From assembly GCF_023701745.1 (NCBI RefSeq), contig NZ_JAJOZB010000001.1, positions 496,001-560,000 on the forward strand: a stretch of 64,000 bases of DNA, read 5' to 3'. This DNA comes from Streptomyces sp. RKAG293 (lineage in GTDB: Bacteria; Actinomycetota; Actinomycetes; Streptomycetales; Streptomycetaceae). A model generated the notes under the pieces. It had not been told where the DNA came from, made no database searches, and saw only the letters and a program-made list of their open reading frames with translations. Made by a program: the position numbers and the translations under genes. Below, in pieces: positions 18,435-27,139 of the stretch. Each line of letters begins with the position of its first letter. Position 1 is the first letter of the stretch.

Positions 18435-18797
18435 CTACGTAATTCTCATGACGGCGAGGACGAGCGATGCGACGGCCGCGGAGAAGTAGGCACCGGGAAA
18501 GGCGATGTTGTAGAACACCCGGGCACGGAAGTGGACGGCGAGGGCGCCGGTGAAGAACAGCACCAGTCCGATCGCGGCGGCGATGCCGACGAACTGAGCA
18601 CCCAGCAGCCCGAGCAGGAGCCCGACAGCTCCGGCGGCTTTGAGCGTGGCGAGCAGCGGGAGCAGGGACGGTGGAAGGCCGACTTCAGCCGAGTTGGCGA
18701 GCACGAACCCGGCCCTTGAGAAGTCAGCAATGGCGATTCCAGCGTTGAGCACGATCGTGATGACGGTGACGACGGCGAAGGCGATGAACATGCGCAC
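18435..18797 (-). CDS. DoxX-like small membrane protein
   Basis: The 120-residue protein has four hydrophobic helices (FIAFAVVTVITIVLNAGIAI; LLPLLATLKAAGAVGLLLGLL; FVGIAAAIGLVLFFTGALAV; AYFSAAVASLVLAVM) and the LKAAG-GLLLGL pattern of the DoxX-like family. The role is unknown; family members associate with redox or membrane stress. It is divergent from a LysR gene 178 bp away, which is the obvious regulator candidate. Confidence 0.75.
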   Translation of the reverse strand: MRMFIAFAVVTVITIVLNAGIAIADFSRAGFVLANSAEVGLPPSLLPLLATLKAAGAVGLLLGLLGAQFVGIAAAIGLVLFFTGALAVHFRARVFYNIAFPGAYFSAAVASLVLAVMRIT

Positions 18798-18975
18798 GCC
18801 CTCCGTTCAGCCGAGAACGCGGTGAGTACCGAGGGCATCAAGAGGTAGGGGTACCGGGACTGGCATGGCGTCTCCGTCATCGTCGGTGCACGGGGGCGGG
18901 CCGTTGCCCGCTTGTTCATCAACCCTCGCCGCGCCCCGGTCCCGCGTCCAATACCTGCATCGATAACCTGACGGC

Positions 18976-19914
18976 ATGGATGTCGACACCCGGCTCTTGC
19001 GCTACTTCGTCGCCGTGGCCGAGGAAGGAAACCTCACCCGCGCCGCGGAACGGCTCTTCGTCTCCCAACCGGCCCTGACCAAGCAGATCAGGCACCTGGA
19101 GGCCCAGCTCGGAGTCCCGCTGTTCACCCGCTCCCGGGCCGGCATGGCCCTCACCGAACCGGGCCGTGCCCTGGCGGAGCGGGTACCCGCCCTGCTGGCC
19201 GATTGGGACCAGGTGCTGCGGGAGACGAAGGGCGCGGCGGGCCGGGCAGCTCGCGTGCTGAGGATCGGCTTCATGGCCAGCGCCGCCAACGAGGCCACCC
19301 AGCACATCATCGCGGCGTTCACCCACCGTCGGCCGGGCTGGAGGGTGGAGATGCGGCAGGCCTCATGGTCGAACCCGAGCGCCGGGCTCACCGGCGGAGA
19401 TGTCGACGTCGCCCTGCTGCGGCTGCCCTTCCCCGGCCAGGACGCCCTGCGGGTGGAGTCGCTGTTCACCGAGCCCCGCTGGGTCGCGCTCCCGGCGGCC
19501 CACCCCTTCGCCACCCGCGACCTGATCCCCTTCCCGGACCTGTGGGACGAGCCGTTCGTGGCAGCCCCAACCGAATCGGGCTGGTGGCGGGACCACTGGC
19601 TGGCCACCGACGAACGCGACGGCCACCCGGTCCGCATCGGCGCAGTCACCGACCAACCAGACGACTGGCTCAGCGCGATCGCCAACGGCTACGGCGTCGC
19701 CCTCGCCCCCGAGTCCGCCGCCCGCTTCTATGCCCGCCCCGGCGTCAGCTACCGACCCGTCAGCGGAGTCAGCCCCAGCCAGGTCGGCGTCGCCTGGGCA
19801 CCCGCCGACGACACCGACCCCGTCATCCAGGACTTCGTCCGCTGCTGCCTGGACACCAGACCCCCCAACGCGACTACGGGCGGGTCAGCCGGTGGCGGTC
19901 GGCCCAGGCATTGA
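18976..19914 (+). CDS. LysR-family transcriptional regulator
   Basis: The 312-residue protein has the N-terminal helix-turn-helix LRYFVAVAEEGNLTRAAERLFVSQPALTKQIRHLE with the conserved SQPALT recognition helix, followed by a periplasmic-binding-like sensor domain (RVLRIGFMASAANEA to about 295). It faces away from the DoxX gene, a standard LysR arrangement. Its last 41 bases overlap the tail of the convergent dehalogenase-like gene, and the C-terminus (TTGGSAGGGRPRH) is low-complexity. Confidence 0.88.
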   Translation: MDVDTRLLRYFVAVAEEGNLTRAAERLFVSQPALTKQIRHLEAQLGVPLFTRSRAGMALTEPGRALAERVPALLADWDQVLRETKGAAGRAARVLRIGFMASAANEATQHIIAAFTHRRPGWRVEMRQASWSNPSAGLTGGDVDVALLRLPFPGQDALRVESLFTEPRWVALPAAHPFATRDLIPFPDLWDEPFVAAPTESGWWRDHWLATDERDGHPVRIGAVTDQPDDWLSAIANGYGVALAPESAARFYARPGVSYRPVSGVSPSQVGVAWAPADDTDPVIQDFVRCCLDTRPPNATTGGSAGGGRPRH

Positions 19915-20746
19915 TCGCCGCGGCCAGTTCCTCGGGGCGGTCCTCCGGGGAGTGGTGGCCGGCCAGGCCGTGGCGGGTGACCTCCAGGCCCGCGATGTTC
20001 TTCTCGCACCAGGCCACGGCCCCTTGGTCGGTCATCGCACCCGGGCCCGGCTCGAACGCGGCGAGCAGCTTGGGGACGTCGGGGCTGGTGGCCAGCCAGG
20101 CGTCGTAGTGCTCGATGCGGGCCACGACGTCGGCGGGCTCGCCGTCCAGCGGCATCATGCGCGTCCACGCCAGAACCGGCCGGCGGCTGTGCGGGGTCGG
20201 GAAGGCGCGTCGGTAGACATCGAGGTCGGCAGGGTCGAGCGGGGTGGTGAGCGTGCCCGGGAGTCCCTCGATGAACAGTGACTTCTCCAGGATCATCTCC
20301 TCACCCACCCCGGGGGTGCGCAGGAGGGTGAACAACTCCCGTCCGGTCGCCGGGAATTCATCGCCGACCAGCGGCTTGACGATGGTCTCGGTGAAGGCGA
20401 GGCCGCGGACGGTGCCCGGCAGGCGGGCGGCACGGTCGAAGGCGAGCGCGCCGCCCCAGTCGTGGCCGACGAGGACCGCCTCGGTGACGCCGAGCGCGTC
20501 GAACCAGGCGTCGAGGTAGCGGGCGTGGTCGTCGAAGGAGTAGGCGAGGTCCGGCTTGCCGGATTCGCCCATGCCGATGAGGTCGGGGGCCAGCAGGCGG
20601 CGGCCGGGCGCGGCCACCCCCGGCAGGACGTTCCGCCACAGGTGGGAGGAGGTGGGGTTGCCGTGGAGGAAGACGAACGGCAGCCCGTCGGGGTCGCCGG
20701 ACTCCCGGTAGTGGACGGTGGAGTCGAGAACAGGAAGGGTGGGCAT
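19874..20746 (-). CDS. haloalkane dehalogenase-like alpha/beta hydrolase
   Basis: The 290-residue protein carries the haloalkane dehalogenase signature: FLHGNPTSSHLWRN with the halide-binding Asn (about residue 30) and GHDWGG, where the nucleophile is Asp96 followed by the halide-binding Trp. The C-terminal GHHSPED supplies the catalytic His. The family hydrolyses carbon-halogen bonds, although many relatives have other substrates. Its start lies 6 bp after the stop of the flavin-type oxidase gene, making it the third gene of an operon with the SDR-like protein. Confidence 0.8.
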   Translation of the reverse strand: MPTLPVLDSTVHYRESGDPDGLPFVFLHGNPTSSHLWRNVLPGVAAPGRRLLAPDLIGMGESGKPDLAYSFDDHARYLDAWFDALGVTEAVLVGHDWGGALAFDRAARLPGTVRGLAFTETIVKPLVGDEFPATGRELFTLLRTPGVGEEMILEKSLFIEGLPGTLTTPLDPADLDVYRRAFPTPHSRRPVLAWTRMMPLDGEPADVVARIEHYDAWLATSPDVPKLLAAFEPGPGAMTDQGAVAWCEKNIAGLEVTRHGLAGHHSPEDRPEELAAAINAWADRHRLTRP

Positions 20747-20752
20747 CTCGGG

Positions 20753-21181
20753 TCACTTCGCTTTCAGTACGGGGAGGGGAAGGTTGAGGCTCAGAACGCG
20801 GTCGACGGCGATCTCGATGACGACCAGGTCCGGCGGGGCGGGCGGCGCCGCCCGGTAGCGGACGGTGTAGCGGCGGACCGCCTCGGCAAGGCGCGCGGGG
20901 TCGTCGGTGACGGCCGCACGGCCTTCGAGGGTGACCCAGTCGAAGCCGTCCGCCTGGCAGAGCGCGACCCGGGCCGCGGGGCCGCCCGCCGCCACGTTCC
21001 GGGCCTTGCGGGCTCCCGCCCGGGTGGTCACCCGGGCAAGACCCGTGGTCGCGTGGAACGTGAAGCGGACGGGCGTGACGTGCGGGGTGCCGTCGGGACG
21101 GAGGGTGGTGAAGGTGGCCGTGTGCGGACGGGCGAAGAACGCCCTGGTGACGACCGGGAGTTCAACGGTCGCCCGGGTCAC
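20753..21181 (-). CDS. PPOX-class (F420/FMN-dependent) oxidase or reductase
   Basis: The 142-residue protein has the split-barrel fold of pyridoxamine-phosphate-oxidase-like enzymes: FFARPHTATFTTLRPDGTPHVTPVRF at the N-terminus and GFDWVTLEGRAAVTDDPARL later. The TLRPDGTPHV element is typical of F420- or FMN-dependent PPOX proteins. The start is a GTG (21181-21179) sharing two bases with the upstream stop (GTGA), so translation is coupled to the SDR-like gene. The frame is open further upstream, but that part is antisense to real coding sequence. Confidence 0.8.
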   Translation of the reverse strand: MTRATVELPVVTRAFFARPHTATFTTLRPDGTPHVTPVRFTFHATTGLARVTTRAGARKARNVAAGGPAARVALCQADGFDWVTLEGRAAVTDDPARLAEAVRRYTVRYRAAPPAPPDLVVIEIAVDRVLSLNLPLPVLKAK

Positions 21182-21870
21182 TTCTTCTTCACGCCCTCGT
21201 TCCAGATCAGCTTGGCGATGTTCGGCTTCACGTCCGTGGTGACGACCCCCATGGCCGTACGCACGTACCACCGCTCCTCCAGCTCGCGCAGCATGCTCGC
21301 GGCGAGGTCGGCACGGGCGGTGAAGACGCCGTCGGCGCTGGTCTCTTCGGTGTGGTAACCCGTGACGACGGGGTGCTCGAAGAGGCCGGACGGCCGCACG
21401 AGGGTCCAGTCGAGGTCCGTCCGACGGATCACGGCCTCCATGCGGCGCATGTCCTCGTGGAGGGTGCGGCCGAGGCGTCGGTTCACCAGCGGGTCCAGCA
21501 CATGGTTGAAGAAGTGCGCTCCGCTGGGACGCCAGTCCGGGTCGGCGATGCTGGAGCTGACGGCGAGCAGCCGCTTGATGCCGTGCCGGTGCATGGCCTC
21601 CGTGATGGCGGTGGCGCTCGCGGAGTACGTGGTGATGGTCTCCTTGCTGAAGCGCGCGCCCAGCGCGGACAGGACGGCGTCCGTCCCGCCGATCGCGGCG
21701 TCGACGGCTGCCGGGTCGGTGGCGTCGGCGACGGCCACGGTCAGGCCGGGCCGCTCGGCGATGGAGCCGGGGCGGCGGGTCACGGCGACGACCTCGTGGC
21801 CGGTTGCGAGGGCCTGTTCTGTGAGGTGGCGGCCGGTCGGTCCATTGGCGCCGAAGACTGCGATACGCAT
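21178..21870 (-). CDS. NAD(P)H-binding atypical SDR (NmrA-like)
   Basis: The 230-residue protein begins with the dinucleotide-binding motif MRIAVFGANGPTGRHLTEQA and continues with VAVADATDPAAVDAA, LLAVSSSIADPDWRP and LDWTLVRPSGLF, all features of atypical short-chain dehydrogenases that bind NAD(P)H. It is the first gene of a three-gene operon with the PPOX-type and dehalogenase-like genes. A TetR gene diverges 76 bp away and is the probable repressor of this operon. The substrate is unknown. Confidence 0.82.
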   Translation of the reverse strand: MRIAVFGANGPTGRHLTEQALATGHEVVAVTRRPGSIAERPGLTVAVADATDPAAVDAAIGGTDAVLSALGARFSKETITTYSASATAITEAMHRHGIKRLLAVSSSIADPDWRPSGAHFFNHVLDPLVNRRLGRTLHEDMRRMEAVIRRTDLDWTLVRPSGLFEHPVVTGYHTEETSADGVFTARADLAASMLRELEERWYVRTAMGVVTTDVKPNIAKLIWNEGVKKK

Positions 21871-21946
21871 GATGTCGGGTCATCCCTCCGTGTGGTTTCC
21901 GGAACGCCCTTGACTGTGCCGATCATGAATCGCAAGCTCAACGCTG

Positions 21947-22570
21947 ATGAATATCACCGCCCCCTCCCCCGCACGCACGCGCGGCCGCCCGCGCGGCAAC
22001 CCGCCGACCCGCGAATCGATCGTCGTGGCGGCCCGTGCGCTGTTCCTGGAGCGCGGCTACCGGCGCACCACCCTGCGCGCGGTGGCCGGCGCCGCCGGGG
22101 TCGACGCGGCACTCATCGCGTACCACTTCGGTTCGAAGAAAGGCCTGTTCGCGGACGTGATGCAGTTCCAGTGCGCCAACGCACTGGCAGTGGACGACGT
22201 CCTCGTCGGCGACCCGGCCACCCTCCCCGACCGCCTGATCGACGCCGTGACGGATCTGTGGGAGGACGCCGACTTCCGCCAGCTCACCGCTCAGGGCGAC
22301 GAGTCCGCCGAGGTGATCCGCGAATATCTGGAACAGGAGCTGCTGGCCCGGCTTGTTGAATTTCTCGGCGGCCGGGACGCGACCGCCCGCGCCACGGCCG
22401 TGGTGACGATCCTCGGCGGCCTCATCTACACCCGCTACCTCAACCCCCTCCCCACCCCCGCCGCCCTCACCCCCTCCGAGACCCGCCACGTCCTCACCCC
22501 GGCACTGCGCGCGGCCCTGACCCCGAGGACGCGCACCACGGCAACCACCAGAGCAGCCCCCCGGGGATAG
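21947..22570 (+). CDS. TetR-family transcriptional regulator
   Basis: The 207-residue protein has a basic N-terminus (RTRGRPRGNPPTRESIV) and the TetR helix-turn-helix ALFLERGYRRTTLRAVAGAAGVDAALIAYHFGSKKGLF, with the conserved Y-HFG-KK-L-F ending. The C-terminal domain is of the QacR-like TetR_C group. It is divergent from the SDR/PPOX/dehalogenase operon, and the 76-bp gap contains TTGACT and several partly symmetric AT-rich stretches. The C-terminal tail (TPRTRTTATTRAAPRG) looks unstructured. Confidence 0.88.
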   Translation: MNITAPSPARTRGRPRGNPPTRESIVVAARALFLERGYRRTTLRAVAGAAGVDAALIAYHFGSKKGLFADVMQFQCANALAVDDVLVGDPATLPDRLIDAVTDLWEDADFRQLTAQGDESAEVIREYLEQELLARLVEFLGGRDATARATAVVTILGGLIYTRYLNPLPTPAALTPSETRHVLTPALRAALTPRTRTTATTRAAPRG

Positions 22571-22619
22571 CCACCAAGTACGCGGTGCTGCGACCCGGAA
22601 ACCGGGAGAATCCGGTGGC

Positions 22620-22670
22620 ATGAGCGTGAAACCCGTGGTCGCGGCGCAGGTCGAGGGGGGCTACCGATGA
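22620..22670 (+). CDS. 16-codon ORF overlapping the HEAT gene start (possible DUF2442 relic or leader)
   Basis: ATG at 22620, with GGGAG ten bases upstream, opens MSVKPVVAAQVEGGYR and stops in a TGA that overlaps the ATG of the HEAT-repeat gene. The peptide reads like the first residues of DUF2442 proteins, which usually continue RLRVRF; here it is cut off. It may act as a translational coupler or be a relic of a deleted gene. Confidence 0.3.
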   Translation: MSVKPVVAAQVEGGYR

Positions 22671-24658
22671 GCGACGCTCTCGCGCGGCTCGGCGACGTCG
22701 ACTGGGCGGCGCTGCGGCACGCCTACGGCGCGGCCGACGACGTGCCGGGCATGTTGCGGGATCTCTACCGGCCGGGCCGGGCCGCGGCCGCTGCCGACGA
22801 TCTGCTGACGCACGTGCACCACCAGGGCGGCGCGGTCTGTTCCTCGGCTCCGGCCGCTCTCGCGTACGTCGTCGCGGCCGCGGCGGACCCGGCCATCGCC
22901 GGGGAGGTCCGCCTGGAGCTCCTGGACCTCGTCGAGTCGCTGGCCGACGCGGCGAACACCGCGGCACCCCGCTTCGTCTCCGCGGCCTGGCCCGCCGCGT
23001 GGGACCGGGCGGTGACGGACCTGCTGCGGCTGCTCGACGATCCGGTGGCGGTGCACCGTGCCGCCGTCGCTGACGCCCTCGCGCAGGCCCACCAACGGGC
23101 CGACGAGGTGATCGCGGCGCTGCGGACACGGTGGGCCCTGGAGTCCACACCACGGACGAGACTCCGGCTCATCGACGCGGTCGGCTCCTTGATCGTCCAC
23201 GCCGCTGAACAGCGGGGCTTCTCGGTCGGCTGGCTGCGGGAGCTCATGGACGGCGCCGAGCCCTCCGTACGCCTCGCCGCGGTGCAGGCCCTGCGCCGCG
23301 CACTGCCGGGACGGGACGACCCCGCGTACGCACGGACGGTGGCCGACGTGCTGTCCGGCAGCGAACCGGCGATGTGGCGGCCGGGCCGCGGTACGGCCGA
23401 GGCGACGGTCGTCTGGGCCGTCGGCCTGCTGGGAGAGGACCGGGCGGGAGTGGCAGCCGCGACCCACCGGCTGCTCGGCCACCCCGACCCCTCGGTGCGC
23501 GCGGGCGCGCTGCGGGCGGCCGCGCAGGCGCTCAGCCGCCGGCGCTCCGCCGTCCCGGAGCTGCTTCCGGCCGTGGCCCGTTCGCTGTCCGACCCCGAGC
23601 CCGACAACCGGCTCTTCGCCGCCCGGGTCCTCGGCATGTGCGGGCACGCCGCCCGTCCCTGGGCGGACGCGCTGGCGGCCATGGTGACGGACGACGGAGA
23701 GCCGTACCTGCCCGCCCGGTCCCACGCGATCTGGGCGCTGTCCCGGATCGGTGACGTGCGGTGCGTACCACCGCTGGTGCGGGGACTGGCCCAGGCGCGG
23801 CTCGGGTTCGCGTACCACGCGTCCCACGCCGACGGCTGGTGGACGTACGAGCTGAGCCTGACCGAGGTCGCCGCGGGGCTCAGCGCCCACGCCGACGTAC
23901 TGCTGCCCCCGTTGCGGGCCCGGCTCGCCGCCGCCTCCGCCCTCGACGAACGCCGCGTGCTCTGCCAGGTGCTGGAGGCATGGGGGGCCGCAGCCGCCCC
24001 CGCCATCCCTGACCTGCTGGGCCTCCTGGACACCCACGCCGCCGTGTGGGCGCTGGACGCCCTCGCCGCGATCGGTCCGGCCGCGGCCCAGGCGGTGCCG
24101 CGTGAGCGGCTGCGCGCCCTGCTCGACGCCCCGCCCGCGGACCAGCCGTTCGCGCCGCGCAGCCTGGCACTCGCGTACGGCCGGCTGACCGGCGACCGGG
24201 AGCCCGCGCTGGCGCTGCTGATCCCGCAGCTGGGCGAGCCGTACGACCAGCAGAACGCCGCCGTGCTGCTGGCGGAACTGGGGCCGCCGGGCGCCGCGTA
24301 CGCCGGGCGGCTGCGCGAACTCCTCACCGTGCACCAGGAGGGCTGGCTGCCGCTGCGTGTCGGCGAGGCACTGTGGCGGATCACCGGACAGGCCGACGAG
24401 GTGGTCCCCGTACTGGTCCGGGCGATCGCGCCGTTCGCCGAACGGGGCGGCGCCTACCGGGCGGTCGTCGAGACGGTGGAGCTGCTGGCCGAGATCGGCC
24501 CGGGCGCCGCCCCGGCGGAGCCCGTCCTGAGGGCGTTCCTCGACGCGGACGAGCGCCCGGTCAGGCACGGGACGTGGCGCTCCGTCCCGGAGGACGACGA
24601 ACTGTGCGCCGCCGCGCGCGCCGCGCTCCATGCCATGTCCGCACCCGACGGCCGGTAG
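22667..24658 (+). CDS. HEAT-repeat protein
   Basis: The 663-residue soluble protein is built of paired helices with HEAT/armadillo signatures along its length, for example DDPVAVHRAAVADALAQA, AEPSVRLAAVQALRRAL, HPDPSVRAGALRAAAQAL, DPEPDNRLFAARVLGMCG and VWALDALAAIGPAA. No catalytic motif is visible, so a scaffold or binding role is likely. GAGGGGGG lies 6 nt before the ATG, which overlaps the stop of the short upstream ORF. The neighbours (TetR, VOC) give no functional clue. Confidence 0.8.
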   Translation: MSDALARLGDVDWAALRHAYGAADDVPGMLRDLYRPGRAAAAADDLLTHVHHQGGAVCSSAPAALAYVVAAAADPAIAGEVRLELLDLVESLADAANTAAPRFVSAAWPAAWDRAVTDLLRLLDDPVAVHRAAVADALAQAHQRADEVIAALRTRWALESTPRTRLRLIDAVGSLIVHAAEQRGFSVGWLRELMDGAEPSVRLAAVQALRRALPGRDDPAYARTVADVLSGSEPAMWRPGRGTAEATVVWAVGLLGEDRAGVAAATHRLLGHPDPSVRAGALRAAAQALSRRRSAVPELLPAVARSLSDPEPDNRLFAARVLGMCGHAARPWADALAAMVTDDGEPYLPARSHAIWALSRIGDVRCVPPLVRGLAQARLGFAYHASHADGWWTYELSLTEVAAGLSAHADVLLPPLRARLAAASALDERRVLCQVLEAWGAAAAPAIPDLLGLLDTHAAVWALDALAAIGPAAAQAVPRERLRALLDAPPADQPFAPRSLALAYGRLTGDREPALALLIPQLGEPYDQQNAAVLLAELGPPGAAYAGRLRELLTVHQEGWLPLRVGEALWRITGQADEVVPVLVRAIAPFAERGGAYRAVVETVELLAEIGPGAAPAEPVLRAFLDADERPVRHGTWRSVPEDDELCAAARAALHAMSAPDGR

Positions 24659-24703
24659 TCCCGCCGGCGGCAGCAGCAAAGCGCTCCCCCGGACCTGGCA
24701 CCG

Positions 24704-25432
24704 CTAGCGCGGCGTCAGTACGCAGAACTCGTTGCCGTCGGGATCGGTCATCGCCACCGCCACCGCGCCGCCCTCGCCCTGGCCGGTGTCGGTTCGTTCG
24801 GCCCCCAGGGAGAGCAGTTGGTCGATCTCTGCCTGCCGATCGCCGTCCGCGGTGGGAGCGAGGTCGAAATGCAGCCGGTTCCTGCCTGTTTTCTGGGCCA
24901 GCGGTGGGCCACCCCACGTGATCTTCGGACCACCGTGCGGTGAGCGGATCGCGGTCTCCTGGTCCTGGTCCCAGACCAGCGGCCATCCCAGCGCCTCGCT
25001 CCAGAAGTAGCCGACTTCCTGCGAACCGTCGCAGGCCAGGGCCCCGATGAATCCGCAGTCGGCGAGGAACTTGTTGCCCGGCTCGATGACGCAGAACTCG
25101 TTGCCCTCGGGGTCGGCGAGCACGACGTGACCCTCCTCCGGGGTCTGGCCGATGTCGATGTGCCGTGCGCCGAGTTCCAGCGACCGGGTCACCGTCCGCT
25201 GCTGGTCCTCCAAGGAGGTACTCGTCAGATCGAAGTGCATCCGGTTCTGGCCGGCCTTCCGATCCCGGCTCGGCACGAAGCGGATGCGAAACCCGGTGTC
25301 ATCGCTGGGCAGGAGCATGATGCCGTCGTCCGGATCGTCGATCACCTCCCAGCCCAGGACCCCGGACCAGAACCGCGCGAGCCGCAGCGGCTCGCTCGCA
25401 TCGAAACAGACCGCGAACAGTTGGCACGTCAT
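24704..25432 (-). CDS. two-domain VOC/glyoxalase-like protein
   Basis: The protein of about 242 residues consists of two tandem vicinal-oxygen-chelate modules of the glyoxalase-like type. Each ends in a near-identical strand: VLADPEGNEFCVIEPG at mid-protein and AMTDPDGNEFCVLTPR at the end. Each contains a NRMHFDL or NRLHFDL strand. The duplicated halves show internal gene duplication. An ATG at 25453 is in frame, but MTCQLFAVCFD (25432) is the likely start. Function could be antibiotic sequestration or a lyase; the sequence does not decide. Confidence 0.82.
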   Translation of the reverse strand: MTCQLFAVCFDASEPLRLARFWSGVLGWEVIDDPDDGIMLLPSDDTGFRIRFVPSRDRKAGQNRMHFDLTSTSLEDQQRTVTRSLELGARHIDIGQTPEEGHVVLADPEGNEFCVIEPGNKFLADCGFIGALACDGSQEVGYFWSEALGWPLVWDQDQETAIRSPHGGPKITWGGPPLAQKTGRNRLHFDLAPTADGDRQAEIDQLLSLGAERTDTGQGEGGAVAVAMTDPDGNEFCVLTPR

Positions 25433-25606
25433 TCGCTGCGCATCTCCGATCACTGACCGACCGCTGTCGACAGGGCGCCTCGTCAGCCCGTCGAACGAAG
25501 CCTACGAGCGACCCTGTGTCACCCGCATCCAGGTTTTCGCCCGCACGCGTTCAGCATCCCGGCCGCACCAGGGAAGCGCTCAGCCCACACCCTGGTGCGA
25601 AACGGC

Positions 25607-26950
25607 TCAAACCAGGACGGGTTGCGGTTCCGGTTGCTGCACCGGTGCGGTCTTCAGATCCCACAGCTTGGTGGTCCGCAGGTAGCCGTGCACCACGGAC
25701 GCCATCGCGAGAAGAAGAAGCGGTCCGAACACCCACGGGTGTTCGGCCATTTCCATCGGCAGATAGCGATACGCCGCCAGGAGCGCGGCGAAGACCGTTG
25801 CGCCGTGAGCGACCAGCCGTATTCCCGACGGCTCCCAGCCACGGTCGTGCGCGCGCAGCCCTGCCTCGATCGTGAAGGCGAACACCACGCCGGCAATGAG
25901 ATCCGCACCGTAGTGATAACCGAATCCCAGCGTCGCGCAGAGCGTGGCGATCAGCCAGAACGTGCCCGCGTATCGCAGCGAGCGTGGGCCCTTGCGGGAA
26001 TGAATGAAGATCGCGGTGGCCCACGCTGTGTGCAGGCTGGGCATGCAGTTGCGGGGGGTGACCGCATCGAAGGGCATCGGGTGCGGGGCGCCGAGCGGCG
26101 GCAGCGTGTTCGGCCACAGGTTGGCCAGTGCCCAGTGCTCGCCGCCGCCGGCGCCGATGCCGACGCCGTAGGCGTAGATCGGTCCGACGACCGGGAAGAG
26201 CATGTAGATGGCCGGCCCGAGCAGGCCGATGACCAGGAAGGTGCGCACCAGATGATGGCGCGGGAAGCGGCGCTCGGTCGCCACGTTGCGCAGCTGGTAC
26301 AGCGCGACGAGGACAGCGGCCACCGCGAGCTGAATGTAGACGGCGTCGAGGACATGGCTGCCGATCGGTCCGCTGGCCCTGACGATCCGGCCCATCAGCC
26401 ACGACGGATTGCCCAGCGCGCGATCGGCGGTCGCCACGTACTGATCGAGCACCATCGGGCGGGTCTTCGACGTGATGAGCAGCCAGGCATCGCCGGTCTT
26501 GCGGCCGGTGACCAGCAGCAGACCCAGCCCGACGCCCTTCAGCAGCAGGACACGTTCCCGGCCGGTGCGACGCGTGACAGCGATGACCCCATAGCTCAAA
26601 AGCACCCACAACGCGCCGTTACCGAAGGTCAGCCTGGTGTCGGCCGTCCACCGCACCAGGAAGAAGACGACGTCGATGCCGAGCGCGGCACCCAGCGCAA
26701 TGAGCCGTTGCCGCCAGGTGAGCACCAGCATCATCAACGCCATACCGGCGTACAGCAGCGGCCCCGATTTGGGGCCGAATATCAGCTCTTGCACCTGGTT
26801 GGTGATCGGCCCCCGCAGGCCGTAGCGGCGCGCGGTGATCTCCAGCGCGATGAGGAACGCGAGGGCCGCCACACTCACCGCGGCCCACAGCATCACCCGC
26901 GGTTGGCGCCATGCGGTGAACGCAATTCTGGAGTTAATTCGTGAAAACAT
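25607..26950 (-). CDS. PAP2-family (inositolphosphotransferase-like) membrane phosphatase
   Basis: The protein has about 447 residues and at least ten hydrophobic segments. The phosphatase core is near residue 310-350: NCMPSLHTAWATAIF (the P-S-x-H motif) and GFGYHYGADLIAGV (the H-x3-D motif). This is the PAP2_3 type related to lipid phosphatases and inositolphosphoceramide synthases. The start at 26950 has no ribosome site and follows an unusually AT-rich segment (26951-27010) with TATAGC 7 bases before the ATG, so leaderless translation is likely. The C-terminus (QQPEPQPVLV) is free. It probably acts on phospholipid or polyprenyl phosphates. Confidence 0.82.
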   Translation of the reverse strand: MFSRINSRIAFTAWRQPRVMLWAAVSVAALAFLIALEITARRYGLRGPITNQVQELIFGPKSGPLLYAGMALMMLVLTWRQRLIALGAALGIDVVFFLVRWTADTRLTFGNGALWVLLSYGVIAVTRRTGRERVLLLKGVGLGLLLVTGRKTGDAWLLITSKTRPMVLDQYVATADRALGNPSWLMGRIVRASGPIGSHVLDAVYIQLAVAAVLVALYQLRNVATERRFPRHHLVRTFLVIGLLGPAIYMLFPVVGPIYAYGVGIGAGGGEHWALANLWPNTLPPLGAPHPMPFDAVTPRNCMPSLHTAWATAIFIHSRKGPRSLRYAGTFWLIATLCATLGFGYHYGADLIAGVVFAFTIEAGLRAHDRGWEPSGIRLVAHGATVFAALLAAYRYLPMEMAEHPWVFGPLLLLAMASVVHGYLRTTKLWDLKTAPVQQPEPQPVLV

Positions 26951-27139
26951 GCGCGATGCTATAGATATCAATTGTTTGGCCGATTTGTTAGATGTAAATA
27001 AAGACGCTCTTTGTGCTGGTTGACATGGCTTTCTGGTGAATGAACGGGCGATCAGGGCGATCGTCGCGCGGTCGATCATCCTATCGGAGTGGGTGCGGGC
27101 GGGTTTCACCGGTCGCGCATGAAGGCCGGCCAAGTGGTC

